A DNA stretch of 64,000 bases from a bacterium (GCA_030427205.1 JAUHXC010000015.1:124001-188000); one strand, 5' to 3'. Shown: positions 11,762 through 20,404, counted from the first letter of the stretch. Program-made: numbers and translations. The notes: a model not told the origin generated them from the sequence alone.

Positions 11762-12781
11762 ATGAAGGCTCACGCGTTCGCTCTCCCGACCGCCCTGCTC
11801 GCCGCCGCCCTGATCGGGGGCTGCGGTGACGCGTCCATCGGCGCCGCCGGCGAGACCACCACCGTGACCCGCGCCGGCGAGGCGTTGACGCTGACGCCGC
11901 ACATCGACGTGCAGGGCATCGGCGAGGTCTTCGAGACCGTGCAGCTCGACCACCTCGACTTCGACGCCGAGCTCTTCGTGCTGCCGACGGACAACAAGAG
12001 CAACCACCCCGGCGCCGTCGTCTCGATCCGGGTGACCGTCGAAGACGGCGAGGCCCACACCGAAGCCCTCGACGGCGACCTCGTGCTCGAAGAGGCGGGC
12101 CGCTATCGGGTCCTGCTGCGCATCGATCCCAGCGAAGACGGCGTCTCGGTCAACGTGGACGGTCAGGTGATCGACCCGCAGGCCGTCGCCCGCAGCAAGG
12201 GCACCGCCGAGCCCGCCCCGATCGCGGCCGATGACGACGGCGAAGGTGAAGGCGACGGCGAGCCCGCGCCGACGCCCGCCGAGCCCGCACCCACGCCCGC
12301 TGAGCCCGCCCCGACCCCCGCCGAGCCTGCGCCGACGCCGGCCGAGCCCGCTCCGACGCCCGCTGAGCCCGCCCCGACGCCCGCCGACGATCCGTGGGGC
12401 GATGCCGGCGAGGCCTATGAGCCCCTGCCCGGCGGCGGCGGCGACGCGCCCAGCTCCGAGCCCGCGCCCACGCCCGCCGAGCCCGCGCCCACTGCGGCCC
12501 GGGGCAAGGGCGGCGAGGCCGGCATCGATCCCGGCGACAGCACCGGCAGCGGCGCGGCGGTCTCGGTGAGCTCGCGGGCCTCGTTCGAGTTCTACGTCGG
12601 CGTCGTCGAGATCGAGACCGACGACCGCGAGCTGACCATCACCTGGGACGTCAGCGCGTGGCTGCGCGATCTGCTCGCCGAGCCGCTGGGCATCGCGCCC
12701 GAGGCCGCCGCCGAGACCACCAACGGCGTGCCCGGCGCCTTCCACGACATCGCCGCCGCCTTCCAGCTCATCGCGCACTGA
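11762..12781 (+). CDS. Lipoprotein with (EPAPTPA)n linker
   Basis: 339 aa from ATG 11762 (MKAHAFALPTALLAAALIGG), with lipobox LIGGC. Residues about 20-150 form a beta-rich domain (GEALTLTPHIDVQGIGEVFE, GRYRVLLRI). A Pro/Ala/Glu linker with six exact EPAPTPA heptads follows, then a Gly-rich acidic stretch, two more heptads and a C-terminal domain (residues about 265-339, ASFEFYVGVVEIETDDRELT). Linkers of this type extend lipoproteins through the cell wall or periplasm. It lies 129 bp downstream of the sigma-54 activator, in the same direction. Function unknown. Confidence 0.85.
   Translation: MKAHAFALPTALLAAALIGGCGDASIGAAGETTTVTRAGEALTLTPHIDVQGIGEVFETVQLDHLDFDAELFVLPTDNKSNHPGAVVSIRVTVEDGEAHTEALDGDLVLEEAGRYRVLLRIDPSEDGVSVNVDGQVIDPQAVARSKGTAEPAPIAADDDGEGEGDGEPAPTPAEPAPTPAEPAPTPAEPAPTPAEPAPTPAEPAPTPADDPWGDAGEAYEPLPGGGGDAPSSEPAPTPAEPAPTAARGKGGEAGIDPGDSTGSGAAVSVSSRASFEFYVGVVEIETDDRELTITWDVSAWLRDLLAEPLGIAPEAAAETTNGVPGAFHDIAAAFQLIAH
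12260..12385 (+). repeat. 21-bp coding minisatellite (EPAPTPA x6)
   Basis: Six consecutive 21-bp units encode EPAPTPA, differing only at third codon positions (GCG/GCC/GCA, CCC/CCG). Two further units lie at about 12460-12500. Synonymous drift between units argues the repeat is not newly expanded. Confidence 0.9.
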
Positions 12782-12798
12782 GCCTGCCGGGCGACGCC

Positions 12799-12918
12799 GT
12801 GGATCAGCTGCCCTCCCCCACCGCCGAGCTGAAGCAGATGCTCCATCGGCTCGGGCCGACCCCCCTCGACAGCGACGAAGAGAGCGAGGCCGACTGGCGC
12901 GCCCAGCGCACCGGGTAG
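12799..12918 (+). CDS. Possible 39-aa acidic protein
   Basis: From GTG 12799 the frame encodes 39 residues (MDQLPSPTAELKQMLHRLGP..., ending DEESEADWRAQRTG). The composition (Asp, Glu, Leu, Lys, one Trp) is unlike the Arg/Ala/Pro-rich shadows of GC-rich DNA. It lies 18 bp after the lipoprotein stop and could be translated with it. No clear ribosome binding site is seen and no family is recognised. Confidence 0.3.
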   Translation: MDQLPSPTAELKQMLHRLGPTPLDSDEESEADWRAQRTG

Positions 12919-12939
12919 AGCCCGCGGCCCTGATACCGG

Positions 12940-14229
12940 CTACTCCTGCCCGCGCACCCGGCGCAGCTCGATGGCCGCCGCCTCGGCGTCGAAGCTCACC
13001 GCGTCCAGCGCCGCCCGGGCGGCGATGACCCGCTTGCGCAGCGCGAGCACCTCGGGGGCTTTGCCTCGGGTCACGCTCACCTTGGCCAGCAGCGCTTCGG
13101 CCTCGGCCAGCGCCGGATCGGCCGCCAGCGCGTCGCGCCGCTCGACCGCCACCTGCCACGCCACCCGCGCGTCGTCGGCGACGTCGCGGGCGACCCGCTC
13201 GGCGGCCTGCCACTCGGCCCGCGTCGCCCGCTGACGGGCGCCCACCGGATCGGCGGCGATCGCCATGCTCGGCAGGCGGACGGCGAAGCCGAGCAGCATC
13301 CGGTCGGGGTCTTCGGGCACCGCGTCCCAGGCGACCTCGACGAACTCCAGCGCGAGGCCCCGGCGATCGGCCTCCAGCGCCGCCTCGGCCGCCGCCTCCT
13401 CGGCCCGCGCGCGGGCGACCCGGACGCCGGGGGTCTCGCCGGTTGCGGTCTCGTGGGGCGCGGCGCAGGGCAGGCTCGCCGGCGGGTAGCCGCTGAGGCG
13501 CAGCAGGGCCGTCTCGGCGCGGATCGCTTCAGCCTCGGCGGTGCGGCGGGCGGCGTCGGCTTCGGCGCGCATCAAACGCGCCTCGGCCATCGCCACCGCC
13601 GGCAGGGTGCCGGCCCGCGCCTGGGCCTCGATCGCCTCGCGGGTGGTATCGGCCAGCGCCGCCGCCTCACTCGCCCGGCGGGCGGCGGTTCGGGCGCGGC
13701 GCGCGGTCAGATGCAGCAGGCGCACCGCCGCCGCCAGCTCGACCCGGGCCAGGGTCAGATCGGCCTGGGCCAACCGCACCCGCGCTTGCTCGAGCGCGTT
13801 GCGGCTGGTCACCTCACCGGGCGACGGCAGCGGCATACGCAGCCCCACCCGGCCGCCATCGGCCGGATCGGGCAGCCCGCTCTGCACGCGGATCTCCGGG
13901 GCGGGGGTGATCGCCACGCGGGCGTCGGCCTGCGCCGCGGCGAGGGCGGCCGCGGCCGCGGCCGGACCGGGGTGCGCTTCGAGCGCCGCGAGCACCGCCG
14001 TCTCGCACCCACGCGGCCAGCGCGGCGCGTCGTCGTCTTCGCCGTCTTCGTCGACCGCCGCGACCCGCAGGCCGGGCATCGGCTGCTCGACGATCGGCGC
14101 CGGCCGCGCGCTGCAGCCGACGAGCAGCCCCAGCGATCCCAGCAACCCCAGGGGCCCCAGCAGTGTACGGATCACCGCAGCCCGGCCGAGGCCGCCGCGC
14201 GGATCCCGCGGACGCCCCGCTCGACTCAT
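12940..14229 (-). CDS. TolC-like outer-membrane efflux lipoprotein
   Basis: 429 aa. ATG 14229 overlaps the stop of the upstream adaptor gene (ATGA), implying translational coupling. The signal sequence (VIRTLLGPLGLLGSLGLL) ends in lipobox VGCSA. The rest is dominated by long Ala/Arg/Glu/Leu helices with the pseudo-twofold pattern of the OEP family. Helical stretches run about 95-260 (RNALEQARVRLAQADLTLAR, ARLMRAEADAARRTAEAEAI) and again about 285-425. GRVGLRMPLPSPGEVTSRNA matches the conserved strand-turn before the first OEP hairpin. It would form the outer-membrane exit duct for the HlyD-type adaptor encoded just upstream. Confidence 0.82.
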   Translation of the reverse strand: MSRAGRPRDPRGGLGRAAVIRTLLGPLGLLGSLGLLVGCSARPAPIVEQPMPGLRVAAVDEDGEDDDAPRWPRGCETAVLAALEAHPGPAAAAAALAAAQADARVAITPAPEIRVQSGLPDPADGGRVGLRMPLPSPGEVTSRNALEQARVRLAQADLTLARVELAAAVRLLHLTARRARTAARRASEAAALADTTREAIEAQARAGTLPAVAMAEARLMRAEADAARRTAEAEAIRAETALLRLSGYPPASLPCAAPHETATGETPGVRVARARAEEAAAEAALEADRRGLALEFVEVAWDAVPEDPDRMLLGFAVRLPSMAIAADPVGARQRATRAEWQAAERVARDVADDARVAWQVAVERRDALAADPALAEAEALLAKVSVTRGKAPEVLALRKRVIAARAALDAVSFDAEAAAIELRRVRGQE

Positions 14230-16208
14230 CGGGCCTCGGCCAGCGGCGCCCAGTGCGGCGCGGCGTCGCCCTCGTCGAAGAAGACCCGCAGCCCGTCCGG
14301 TCCGCGGGCGAGGCCTTCGGGCTTGCGATCGGACCACGCGGCCAGCCGGGTCGGCGTGGCCTGCTTGTGCGCCAGATACCACGCCGCGCCCGACGCGGGT
14401 CCTTCCGCCAGCGTCGACAGCACATAGAGCCCCTGCCCGTCGGCCATGAGCTCGGAGATGCCGCCGGGCACGTCGCCGGGGCCCACGGGCAGGCTCAACG
14501 ACGCCCAGAGCCCCAGCCGGGCCCCCTCGGGCCCCAGGCCGCCGGTGAAGAGTCGATCGACGTCGGTCAGATGCCAGATGCGGGCCCGCCCGGCGCGGTC
14601 GGCCGGGCTCTTGAGCCCGAAGAGCAGGCCCCCGTCGAACCAGGTCAACCCCTCGATGTCGAGGCCGTCGTCGATGCCCAGCTCGAGCCGGGTCTCGAGG
14701 GTGAGCATGTCGATCAGCGTGCTCCACAGCTTGACCGCGCCGTGCACCACCAGGCGGTCACCCACCAGCCGGGTGCGCAGCAGCCAGGTGCGCTTGCCTT
14801 TGCGCTTGCCCTTCTTGTTGTGGCTCTGCGAACACAGCAGATAGATCGTGCCGTCGGGCCCGCGGGTCACCGCCTCGAGGTCGCTGATCTCTTCGACGCC
14901 GTCGATCACCAGCGGCGTGGCATCGAAGCGGCCCGCCGCGTCCATCGTGAAGACCCACGGCGCGTCGTCATTGCGCTTCTTGTGGCCCGTATCGTCGCTG
15001 AGCACCAGAAAGCGCGCCTTCTCGGGCAGCCACAGCGCGCCGCTCGGCTCCATGCGGGTCAGCTTCACCAGCGCGTCGGGCACGACCAGCGGGCTGACCG
15101 ACGACGGCACGTCCGCCGCCAGGGCCCCGGTGAACGCCACCGGCCGCACGTTGACCATCACCCGCTCGTCGGGCAGCAGCCGATCGCCGCTGGCCAGGCG
15201 GATGTGCACCGGCCGGCCGTACTTGGGCGCGTTGATGTCGGCCCACAGCCGCGGCGGCATCTGGATGATGCCCGGACCCAGCTCCTCGACCCGGCCGGGC
15301 ACCGCCTGCCCCGCCAGCCGGTCGAGCGCGGCCACCTCGACGGTGTCGCCGACCTCGATGCGCCGCGCGGTCGCCTCGGGCAGCCACGCCACCAGCCGCT
15401 CGGACTGGTGCGGCATCATCTCGACCACCGGCACCCCGGCGGGCACCGCCGCGCCCGGCCCCAGCAGAATACGGGTCACCCGGCCATCCCGCGGGGCGCG
15501 CAGCGTCGCCGCCGCCTGCCGCCGCAGCAGCGCCTCGACCCGCCGCTGCTCGGTCTCGACCCGCGCGTCGAGCGGGGCCAGCGTCGCGCCGGGATCAGCA
15601 GCCTCGTAGGCTTTCAGCAGCGTCTCCAAGCGCTCGATGCGCTGGGCGTGGCTCGCCAGCACCTGGGGCAGATGCTCCGCCTCCTGGCGCAGCCGGGCCG
15701 CCTGGGCCTCCAGATCGCCGACCCGATCGAAGCCGGCGACGCCCTGCTCGACCAACGGGCGCACCCGCTTGAGCTCCGACCGCACCGCGCGCAGCTCGGC
15801 CGTCACCGACGCCCGGCGCGCGTCGACGTCTTCCCACTGCGCCTTGGCCTCGGCCAGCCGGGCGGCGGTCTCGATGCGGCTCTGCTCGACCTCGCGGGTG
15901 CGGGTGACGTTCTCCGCCGAGCTGCCGGCGAGCGCCTCGGCCAGCAGCCCGCGGGCCACCGCCAGCTCGGCCTCGACCACCGTCGTATCCAGCGAGACCA
16001 GCGGATCGCCGGCCCGCACCGCCTGCCCCTGCACCACATGCACCGTGGCGATGCGGCCCGGCTCGGAGGCGCCGAGCGGCATCGGCACCGCCTCGACGAT
16101 GCCCGGCAGCGCCGCCAGCTCGGGCCGCTGCATGTGCCACAGCCAGAAGGTGGCCACGGCGGCGGCGGCCCACAGCAGCAGGCTCAATGTGCGCTTGCGA
16201 GCGTCCAT
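14226..16208 (-). CDS. HlyD-type membrane fusion protein fused to a beta-propeller-like (DUF3616-like) domain
   Basis: 660 aa. Residues 7-25 form one TM anchor (LSLLLWAAAAVATFWLW). Residues 40-95 and 240-300 make a split lipoyl/beta-barrel (GRIATVHVVQGQAVRAGDPL; APRDGRVTRILLGPGAAVPA), and 95-235 is a long coiled-coil hairpin, so residues 1 to about 345 are a complete adaptor. Residues about 365-660 are a second domain with repeats such as ISDLEAVTRGPDGTIYLL, SHNKKGKRKG and LDIEGLTWFDGGLLFGLKSP, resembling DUF3616 propeller proteins. The fusion is unusual: adaptors normally end after the barrel. It starts 1 bp after the DUF4956 stop and overlaps the TolC-like gene by 4 bp. Confidence 0.85.
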   Translation of the reverse strand: MDARKRTLSLLLWAAAAVATFWLWHMQRPELAALPGIVEAVPMPLGASEPGRIATVHVVQGQAVRAGDPLVSLDTTVVEAELAVARGLLAEALAGSSAENVTRTREVEQSRIETAARLAEAKAQWEDVDARRASVTAELRAVRSELKRVRPLVEQGVAGFDRVGDLEAQAARLRQEAEHLPQVLASHAQRIERLETLLKAYEAADPGATLAPLDARVETEQRRVEALLRRQAAATLRAPRDGRVTRILLGPGAAVPAGVPVVEMMPHQSERLVAWLPEATARRIEVGDTVEVAALDRLAGQAVPGRVEELGPGIIQMPPRLWADINAPKYGRPVHIRLASGDRLLPDERVMVNVRPVAFTGALAADVPSSVSPLVVPDALVKLTRMEPSGALWLPEKARFLVLSDDTGHKKRNDDAPWVFTMDAAGRFDATPLVIDGVEEISDLEAVTRGPDGTIYLLCSQSHNKKGKRKGKRTWLLRTRLVGDRLVVHGAVKLWSTLIDMLTLETRLELGIDDGLDIEGLTWFDGGLLFGLKSPADRAGRARIWHLTDVDRLFTGGLGPEGARLGLWASLSLPVGPGDVPGGISELMADGQGLYVLSTLAEGPASGAAWYLAHKQATPTRLAAWSDRKPEGLARGPDGLRVFFDEGDAAPHWAPLAEAR

Positions 16209-16209
16209 G

Positions 16210-16905
16210 TCACAACTCGGTGTGGGCGTCCTGCAGGAGCAGGCTCAACCCGCTGAGGCCCTCGACGGCGCCCAGCTCTTCGACGAGGTGATCGCCCCGA
16301 TCGGGCCGGCGCAGGGCCACCTGATAGGCGTATTCGAGGGTCTCGCCCTGGGCCACGTCGCGCAGGGCGACGAGCGTGAAGCGGCGGCAGTGGCTGTCGA
16401 GCACCCGGCGCACACGCGCGGCGGGGCTGTCTTCGGCCTCTTCGCCGCGGGGCAGCCAGAAGCGCAGCAGCCCGTCGAAGCGCACCCGCTTGGCGAAAGG
16501 CGACCAGCTCACCCAGCCCGAGGCCAGGCCGAAGGCGACGGTGCCGGCGACCGCGACCGCGTAGGCCCGCACGCCGGCCGCCACCCCGACCGCCAGCGCG
16601 GCGAACATGAAGATGAGGTCGCGGGCCTCGCGCACGTTCGTGCGGAAGCGCACCAGCGCCATCGTGCCCAGGATGCCCAGGCCGCGGGCGAGGTTGTCGC
16701 CGATGGCCATCATCAGGATGCAGGCCACCAACCCGCCGAGCACCAGCGACTGCACGAAGCTGCGGTTGTAGCTCAGCCCGTCGTAGGTCAGCTCGTAGGC
16801 GAAGGCGATGCCCTTGGCCAGCACGAATGCCATCATCAGCGACAGCGCCGCCTGACCCGGCGTGATCGCCCCCAGGCCGGTATCGAAGAGCGCCAGCGGA
16901 TCCAT
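16210..16905 (-). CDS. DUF4956 membrane protein
   Basis: 231 aa from ATG 16905, which overlaps the TGA of the VTC-domain gene by 1 bp. Three or four TM helices lie in residues 1-140 (AALSLMMAFVLAKGIAFAYE; FVQSLVLGGLVACILMMAIG; DLIFMFAALAVGVAAGVRAY; AVAGTVAFGLASG). Between them is the conserved cytoplasmic loop LGILGTMALVRFRTNVREARD, the hallmark of DUF4956. The C-terminal about 80 residues are soluble and ACT/ferredoxin-like. DUF4956 proteins are commonly encoded next to VTC polyphosphate polymerase-like proteins, as here, and probably act with them at the membrane. Confidence 0.9.
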   Translation of the reverse strand: MDPLALFDTGLGAITPGQAALSLMMAFVLAKGIAFAYELTYDGLSYNRSFVQSLVLGGLVACILMMAIGDNLARGLGILGTMALVRFRTNVREARDLIFMFAALAVGVAAGVRAYAVAVAGTVAFGLASGWVSWSPFAKRVRFDGLLRFWLPRGEEAEDSPAARVRRVLDSHCRRFTLVALRDVAQGETLEYAYQVALRRPDRGDHLVEELGAVEGLSGLSLLLQDAHTEL

Positions 16906-17720
16906 CAGCCTCCCCCTGCCCGCAGGCGGCGGGACGGCACCCGCAGCTCGGGCGGCGAATACACCCGGAACGGCTCGACCGCCTCCAGGCACGACGCGTA
17001 CTTGCTGAAGCCGCTGCGCTTGAGGGAGAAGCGCCGCACGATGTCGGTCATCCACAGCGGCACGGCGGTCTCTGCCTTGAGCTCGAGCACCACCCCCGAC
17101 TCGGCGAGCCCGAAGCGCCGCGGCGCGTCGACCGGGATCCAGGGGCCGTCCTCGGGGCGCACCGAGACCGCCCAGCCGCTCGGCGCGCGCGCGCGGATGC
17201 GCCAGTCGAAGGTCACCCGGGCGTAGCTCTCCAGGCGGCTGATATACGCCTCGCGCTCGTAGCGCACCACCGTCGTCGGCTCGGCCCCCAGCGAGATGCA
17301 GCGCCAGACGAACTCGTCGAGGTTGCGCCGGTCGCGCGCCGAGAGCTCGAGCGCGGCGCCGACCTTCGGATCGAGCACGACCCCCGGCCACGCCGACAGC
17401 GGGATCGGCACCCGCAGCTTGCTGATGACCCCCTTGATGCGCCGCTTGACCTCGAGGAAGCACTTCTGGCCCGTCGAGTAGCGCCGCACCCGCAGCTTGA
17501 AGCGGCGCGGCACCCGATCGGTCGTCTCGCGGTAGAGGCGGCGCTGGCGGGTATCGAGGTAGAGCGACGAGATCACGTAGCGCCCGCCCTTGTTCGCCGA
17601 GTCCGGATCGCACGCCACCAGCGCCGCCTTGCGGATGGGCGCGACCATGTGCACCGGGATGCGGTACTTGGCCTCGTAGCGTTCGATGAGGCGGGCGTCG
17701 TTGGCCAACGGGCACTCCAC
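16905..17720 (-). CDS. VTC-domain (polyphosphate polymerase-like) protein
   Basis: 271 aa. This tunnel-fold triphosphate enzyme family makes or binds polyphosphate from NTPs. The basic and acidic signature residues are present: YEAKY (15-19), RFKLRVRRY (73-81), FLEVKRRIKG (88-97), RYERE (153-157), VLELKAE (211-217) and SGFSKYASCLEAV (236-248). There is no TM segment, so membrane association would come through DUF4956. The annotated start is GTG 17720. TTG 17708 (residue 5) has GGAG at ideal spacing and may be the true start. First gene of a four-gene operon with DUF4956, HlyD fusion and TolC-like genes. Confidence 0.88.
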   Translation of the reverse strand: MECPLANDARLIERYEAKYRIPVHMVAPIRKAALVACDPDSANKGGRYVISSLYLDTRQRRLYRETTDRVPRRFKLRVRRYSTGQKCFLEVKRRIKGVISKLRVPIPLSAWPGVVLDPKVGAALELSARDRRNLDEFVWRCISLGAEPTTVVRYEREAYISRLESYARVTFDWRIRARAPSGWAVSVRPEDGPWIPVDAPRRFGLAESGVVLELKAETAVPLWMTDIVRRFSLKRSGFSKYASCLEAVEPFRVYSPPELRVPSRRLRAGGG

Positions 17721-18054
17721 GGGATGCGGTCAGACTTGCAAGCCTAACATCGACCGGCGCTCAGCGGAAAACCGACATCCCGCTGAAATCGGTACCGCAG
17801 ACGTCACGAAGCACGCCGGGTCGAAGCGACCGCTGTCCGAGGTCGACATCTGCAACCGTCGGGCCAACTGTGACGGGTACGCGAAGCGCGCATGCCGGCG
17901 GCGTGGCGCGCCCGTCTCGCGGCGGTCTCGGCCGGGCGTCGGCCCGGTGACGGCCACAGCCGGGGCTCGGCGGGTGTCAAGTCAGCGCGACAGCGTCAAC
18001 GACGGGCGACGCCGGGCTGCGACGGCAGCCATCGGCGGCGAGCCATGCCATGGC

Positions 18055-18068
18055 GGTGTGATCACACC
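18055..18068. promoter_or_regulatory. Perfect 14-bp palindrome GGTGTGATCACACC
   Basis: A perfect dyad with outer bases nearly continuing the symmetry (GC on the left, GC on the right after one extra C). Its half-site GTGTGAT resembles dimeric FNR/CRP or GntR operators, but there is no central spacer. It lies about 335 bp upstream of the VTC gene and 115 bp after the amidase stop. Confidence 0.35.
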
Positions 18069-18127
18069 CCGCTGGCCGGGTTTGCGATAACACCGCCCGC
18101 TGGGGATGGCACGGCATGGGAGCGAAA

Positions 18128-18143
18128 GCATGCCACGGCATGC
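18128..18143 (-). terminator. Candidate hairpin downstream of amidase
   Basis: GCATGCC-AC-GGCATGC has perfect 7-bp arms, about 40 nt past the amidase stop. The 2-nt centre is too short for a normal loop, so in RNA the inner pairs would open. No T-tract follows. It could equally be a protein-binding dyad. Confidence 0.25.
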
Positions 18144-18182
18144 CTTCACCATGCTGACCGGCGGCCCATGCAGGCGCCTTCC

Positions 18183-19673
18183 TCACCCGTTCGCGAGCAG
18201 CGGCGGACGCCGATCGGCCCACGGCCGGGCCACCTCCAGCTGACGGGCCAGCCGCAGCAAGCGCCCCTCGCCGCCGAGCGGCGCGGCGATCTGCACGCCG
18301 ATGGGCAGACCGTCGGCGCTCTGGTGCAACGGCAACGAGATCGCCGGCTGCCCGGTCTGGTTGAAGAGCTGGGTATTGGGGGTATAGGCCAGCTTGTCGC
18401 CGCCCATCTTGTCGAGGGCCACGTCGAGCAGCGCCTTGAACGGCAGCGTCTTGAGCAACCCGACCTGCAGCGCCTCGCCCTTGCTCAGCGCCAGGGCGCC
18501 CACCTCGACCGGGGGCTGGGCCAGCGTCGGGCAGACGAACGCGTCGTACTGCTGGAAGAACCCGGCGACCGCGCGCCCGGTGCGATGCATCAGCGACTGC
18601 ATCGCGATGAGCTCCGGAGCCGGCGTCGCCCGGCCGATGAGCGACAGCAGCCACGTCGCCGGCTCGAAGTCGCCGCTCGACAGCCGCCGCCCCGCCGCGC
18701 GGGCCGTCTCGGCGCAGGCCCAGGCGACGTTGCTCGCGACCACGGTGAAATAGGCCCGCACCATCGGCGCCCGTTCGAAGGGCGGGCAGGCCTCGACCAC
18801 CTCGTGGCCCAGCTCTTCGAGCGCCTTCACCGCGCCATCGACCGCCGCCAGGCACTCGGGGTGGGTCTCGTCGGCATAGAGCGACCCGCGGTGCACCGCG
18901 ATGCGCAGCCGGCCCGGATCGGCCCCCACCTCGTCCACCCAGCGCCCGGCGTGCGGCGGCGCGAGATACGGCTCGCCCGGCGTCGGCGTATCGGCCACGT
19001 CGAGCAGCAGCGCCGAGTCGCGCACCGAGCGGGTCAGCACGTGCTCTTGCACGAAGCCGCACCACGACTCGCCGGCGAACGGGGCCATGGTCACCCGGCC
19101 GCGGGTCGGCTTGAGCCCCACCAGGCCGCACGCCGAGGCCGGGATGCGGATCGAGCCGCCGCCGTCGCCGGCGTGGGCCGCGGGCACGATGCGCGCGGCC
19201 ACCGCCGAGCCCGAACCGCCCGAGCTGCCGCCCGGCGTATGGGCCGGGTTCCACGGGTTGCGGCACGGCGCGCGCATCGCCGGCTCGGTGATGCCCATGA
19301 TGCCGAACTCGGGCGTATTGCTCTTGCCCACGATCTGCAGCCCGGCGGCCTCATAACGCTCGGCGAGCACCGACGACGCCTCGGCGACCGCGCCGGTGCG
19401 TAGCCGGGTGCTGTTGGTCGTCACCGTGCCCGCGAGCTGGATCTTGAGGTCCTTGAGCAGAAACGGCACGCCCCTGAGCGGACCGTCGGGCAGCTCATCG
19501 ACCCGCCCGCGCGCCCGGGCGTCGAGCCGCTCGACCACCGCCGACAGGGCCGGGTTGCGGGCCTCGATGCGCTCGATGGCGGCTTCGAGCACCTCGGCGG
19601 GCGAGACCTCACCCGCGCGCACGAGCGCGGCGAGGGCGGTGGCGTCGAGGTCGTCGTATTCGGGGAAACGCAT
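18183..19673 (-). CDS. Amidase-signature family hydrolase
   Basis: 496 aa from ATG 19673 (MRFPEYDDLDATALAALVRA). The Ser-cisSer-Lys triad is recognisable: Lys74 in PFLLKDLKI, the Gly/Ser-rich signature GGSSGGSGSAVAA from residue 148, and nucleophile Ser174 in AGDGGGSIRIPAS. The length fits the family (450-520 aa). It hydrolyses carboxylic amides, but the substrate cannot be told. It is not the GatA of a transamidosome on context, since no gatB or gatC is near. No signal peptide, so cytoplasmic. Confidence 0.93.
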   Translation of the reverse strand: MRFPEYDDLDATALAALVRAGEVSPAEVLEAAIERIEARNPALSAVVERLDARARGRVDELPDGPLRGVPFLLKDLKIQLAGTVTTNSTRLRTGAVAEASSVLAERYEAAGLQIVGKSNTPEFGIMGITEPAMRAPCRNPWNPAHTPGGSSGGSGSAVAARIVPAAHAGDGGGSIRIPASACGLVGLKPTRGRVTMAPFAGESWCGFVQEHVLTRSVRDSALLLDVADTPTPGEPYLAPPHAGRWVDEVGADPGRLRIAVHRGSLYADETHPECLAAVDGAVKALEELGHEVVEACPPFERAPMVRAYFTVVASNVAWACAETARAAGRRLSSGDFEPATWLLSLIGRATPAPELIAMQSLMHRTGRAVAGFFQQYDAFVCPTLAQPPVEVGALALSKGEALQVGLLKTLPFKALLDVALDKMGGDKLAYTPNTQLFNQTGQPAISLPLHQSADGLPIGVQIAAPLGGEGRLLRLARQLEVARPWADRRPPLLANG

Positions 19674-19759
19674 GGCGCGGGCTCCAGCGGTCGGCGAAGC
19701 CAGGACGCTAGCACCCGCGCCGACGAATCAGAAGCGCAGCCCAGTGCGCCGCCGACAGA

Positions 19760-20369
19760 TCAGAAGCGCTGCTCGGCGCGGCGCCGACGGATCAGGAGCG
19801 CCGCCACCAGCAGCCAGCCGAGGCCGAACGGCGCGCGCGAGGGGTGAGCCGCGCGACACCCGACGTCGTCGTCGGCGGGCGACGCAGGCGGGGCGGCGTC
19901 GAGGCCCGGATCGGCCATGCCGTCCGGCATGTCGCCGGGCATGGCATCTGGCATGGCATCGGGCATGGCATCCGCCGCAGAGTCGGGCATCAGACCCGGC
20001 ATGGCATCTGGCATGGCATCTGGCATGGCGTCGGGGATGGCATCCGCGCCGGTGTCGGGCATGGCATCGGGCATGGCATCCACGGCCATATCCGGCAGCA
20101 TGTCCGGCATCATATCCGGCGGCCCGGCGTCAGGCGGCGCGACGCATTCGCTGTCATCGATCATGCAATCGACGCAGCGCACCTCGCCGACCAGCCCGTC
20201 GGCGCACTGCAGCTCGACCGCGCCATCACAGGCTTCCTCGCCGTCGATGACCCCGTTCCCGCAGAGCGTGCAGTCGGCGGTGTCGACGGTGCAATCGTCG
20301 CGACAGCGCAGCGCGCCGCCGAAGAAGCCATAGTCGAGGCAGGTGGCCCCGGCGAAGACGTCGCCATCG
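19760..20369 (-). pseudogene. C-terminal part of a MYXO-CTERM-type surface protein, cut off by IS insertion
   Basis: This is the 3' part of a gene whose 5' part is at 22148-22584. It encodes Cys-rich repeats (CDGDVFAGATCLDYGF, CGNGVIDGEEACDG, ECVAPPDAGPPD), a low-complexity PDAMPDAMPD tract (12-bp DNA repeat) and a C-terminus with GC, a hydrophobic helix (FGLGWLLVAALLI) and RRRR, as in MYXO-CTERM sorting tails. The frame now opens inside the IS (to 20503) and has no signal peptide. Removing the IS and one copy of the 9-bp duplication restores the phase exactly: ...TVEGPEA + CDGDVFAG..., which recreates a canonical EACDG repeat. The rebuilt protein would be 348 aa. Confidence 0.88.
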
Positions 20370-20378
20370 CAGGCCTCG
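20370..20378. repeat. Target-site duplication, left copy (CAGGCCTCG)
   Basis: Identical to 22148-22156. A 9-bp duplication is within the 8-9 bp expected for the IS256 family. Confidence 0.88.
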
Positions 20379-20404
20379 GAGGTATAGCCAGGAGTTGTGG
20401 ATCG
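20379..20404 (+). repeat. IS left inverted repeat
   Basis: 26 bp beginning GAGGTATAG and ending GTTGTGGATCG. It pairs with 22122-22147, with mismatches at positions 4, 8, 10, 13 and 15 from the tip. Confidence 0.88.

Larger units (their letters stand above)
17721..18182. other. Intergenic region upstream of the VTC operon
   Basis: 462 bp without a credible gene. It must hold the promoter of the VTC operon (minus strand), but no clear -35/-10 pair is seen. Two strong symmetries are listed separately (18055-18068 and 18128-18143). Confidence 0.5.

Noticed and set aside
17730..17957. 75-aa minus-strand frame upstream of the VTC gene.
   Set aside because: No ribosome binding site, biased composition and no motif; the region is better read as promoter.
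18183..19673. Amidase considered as GatA of the Glu-tRNA amidotransferase.
   Set aside because: No gatB/gatC nearby and no specific GatA features beyond the shared amidase signature.
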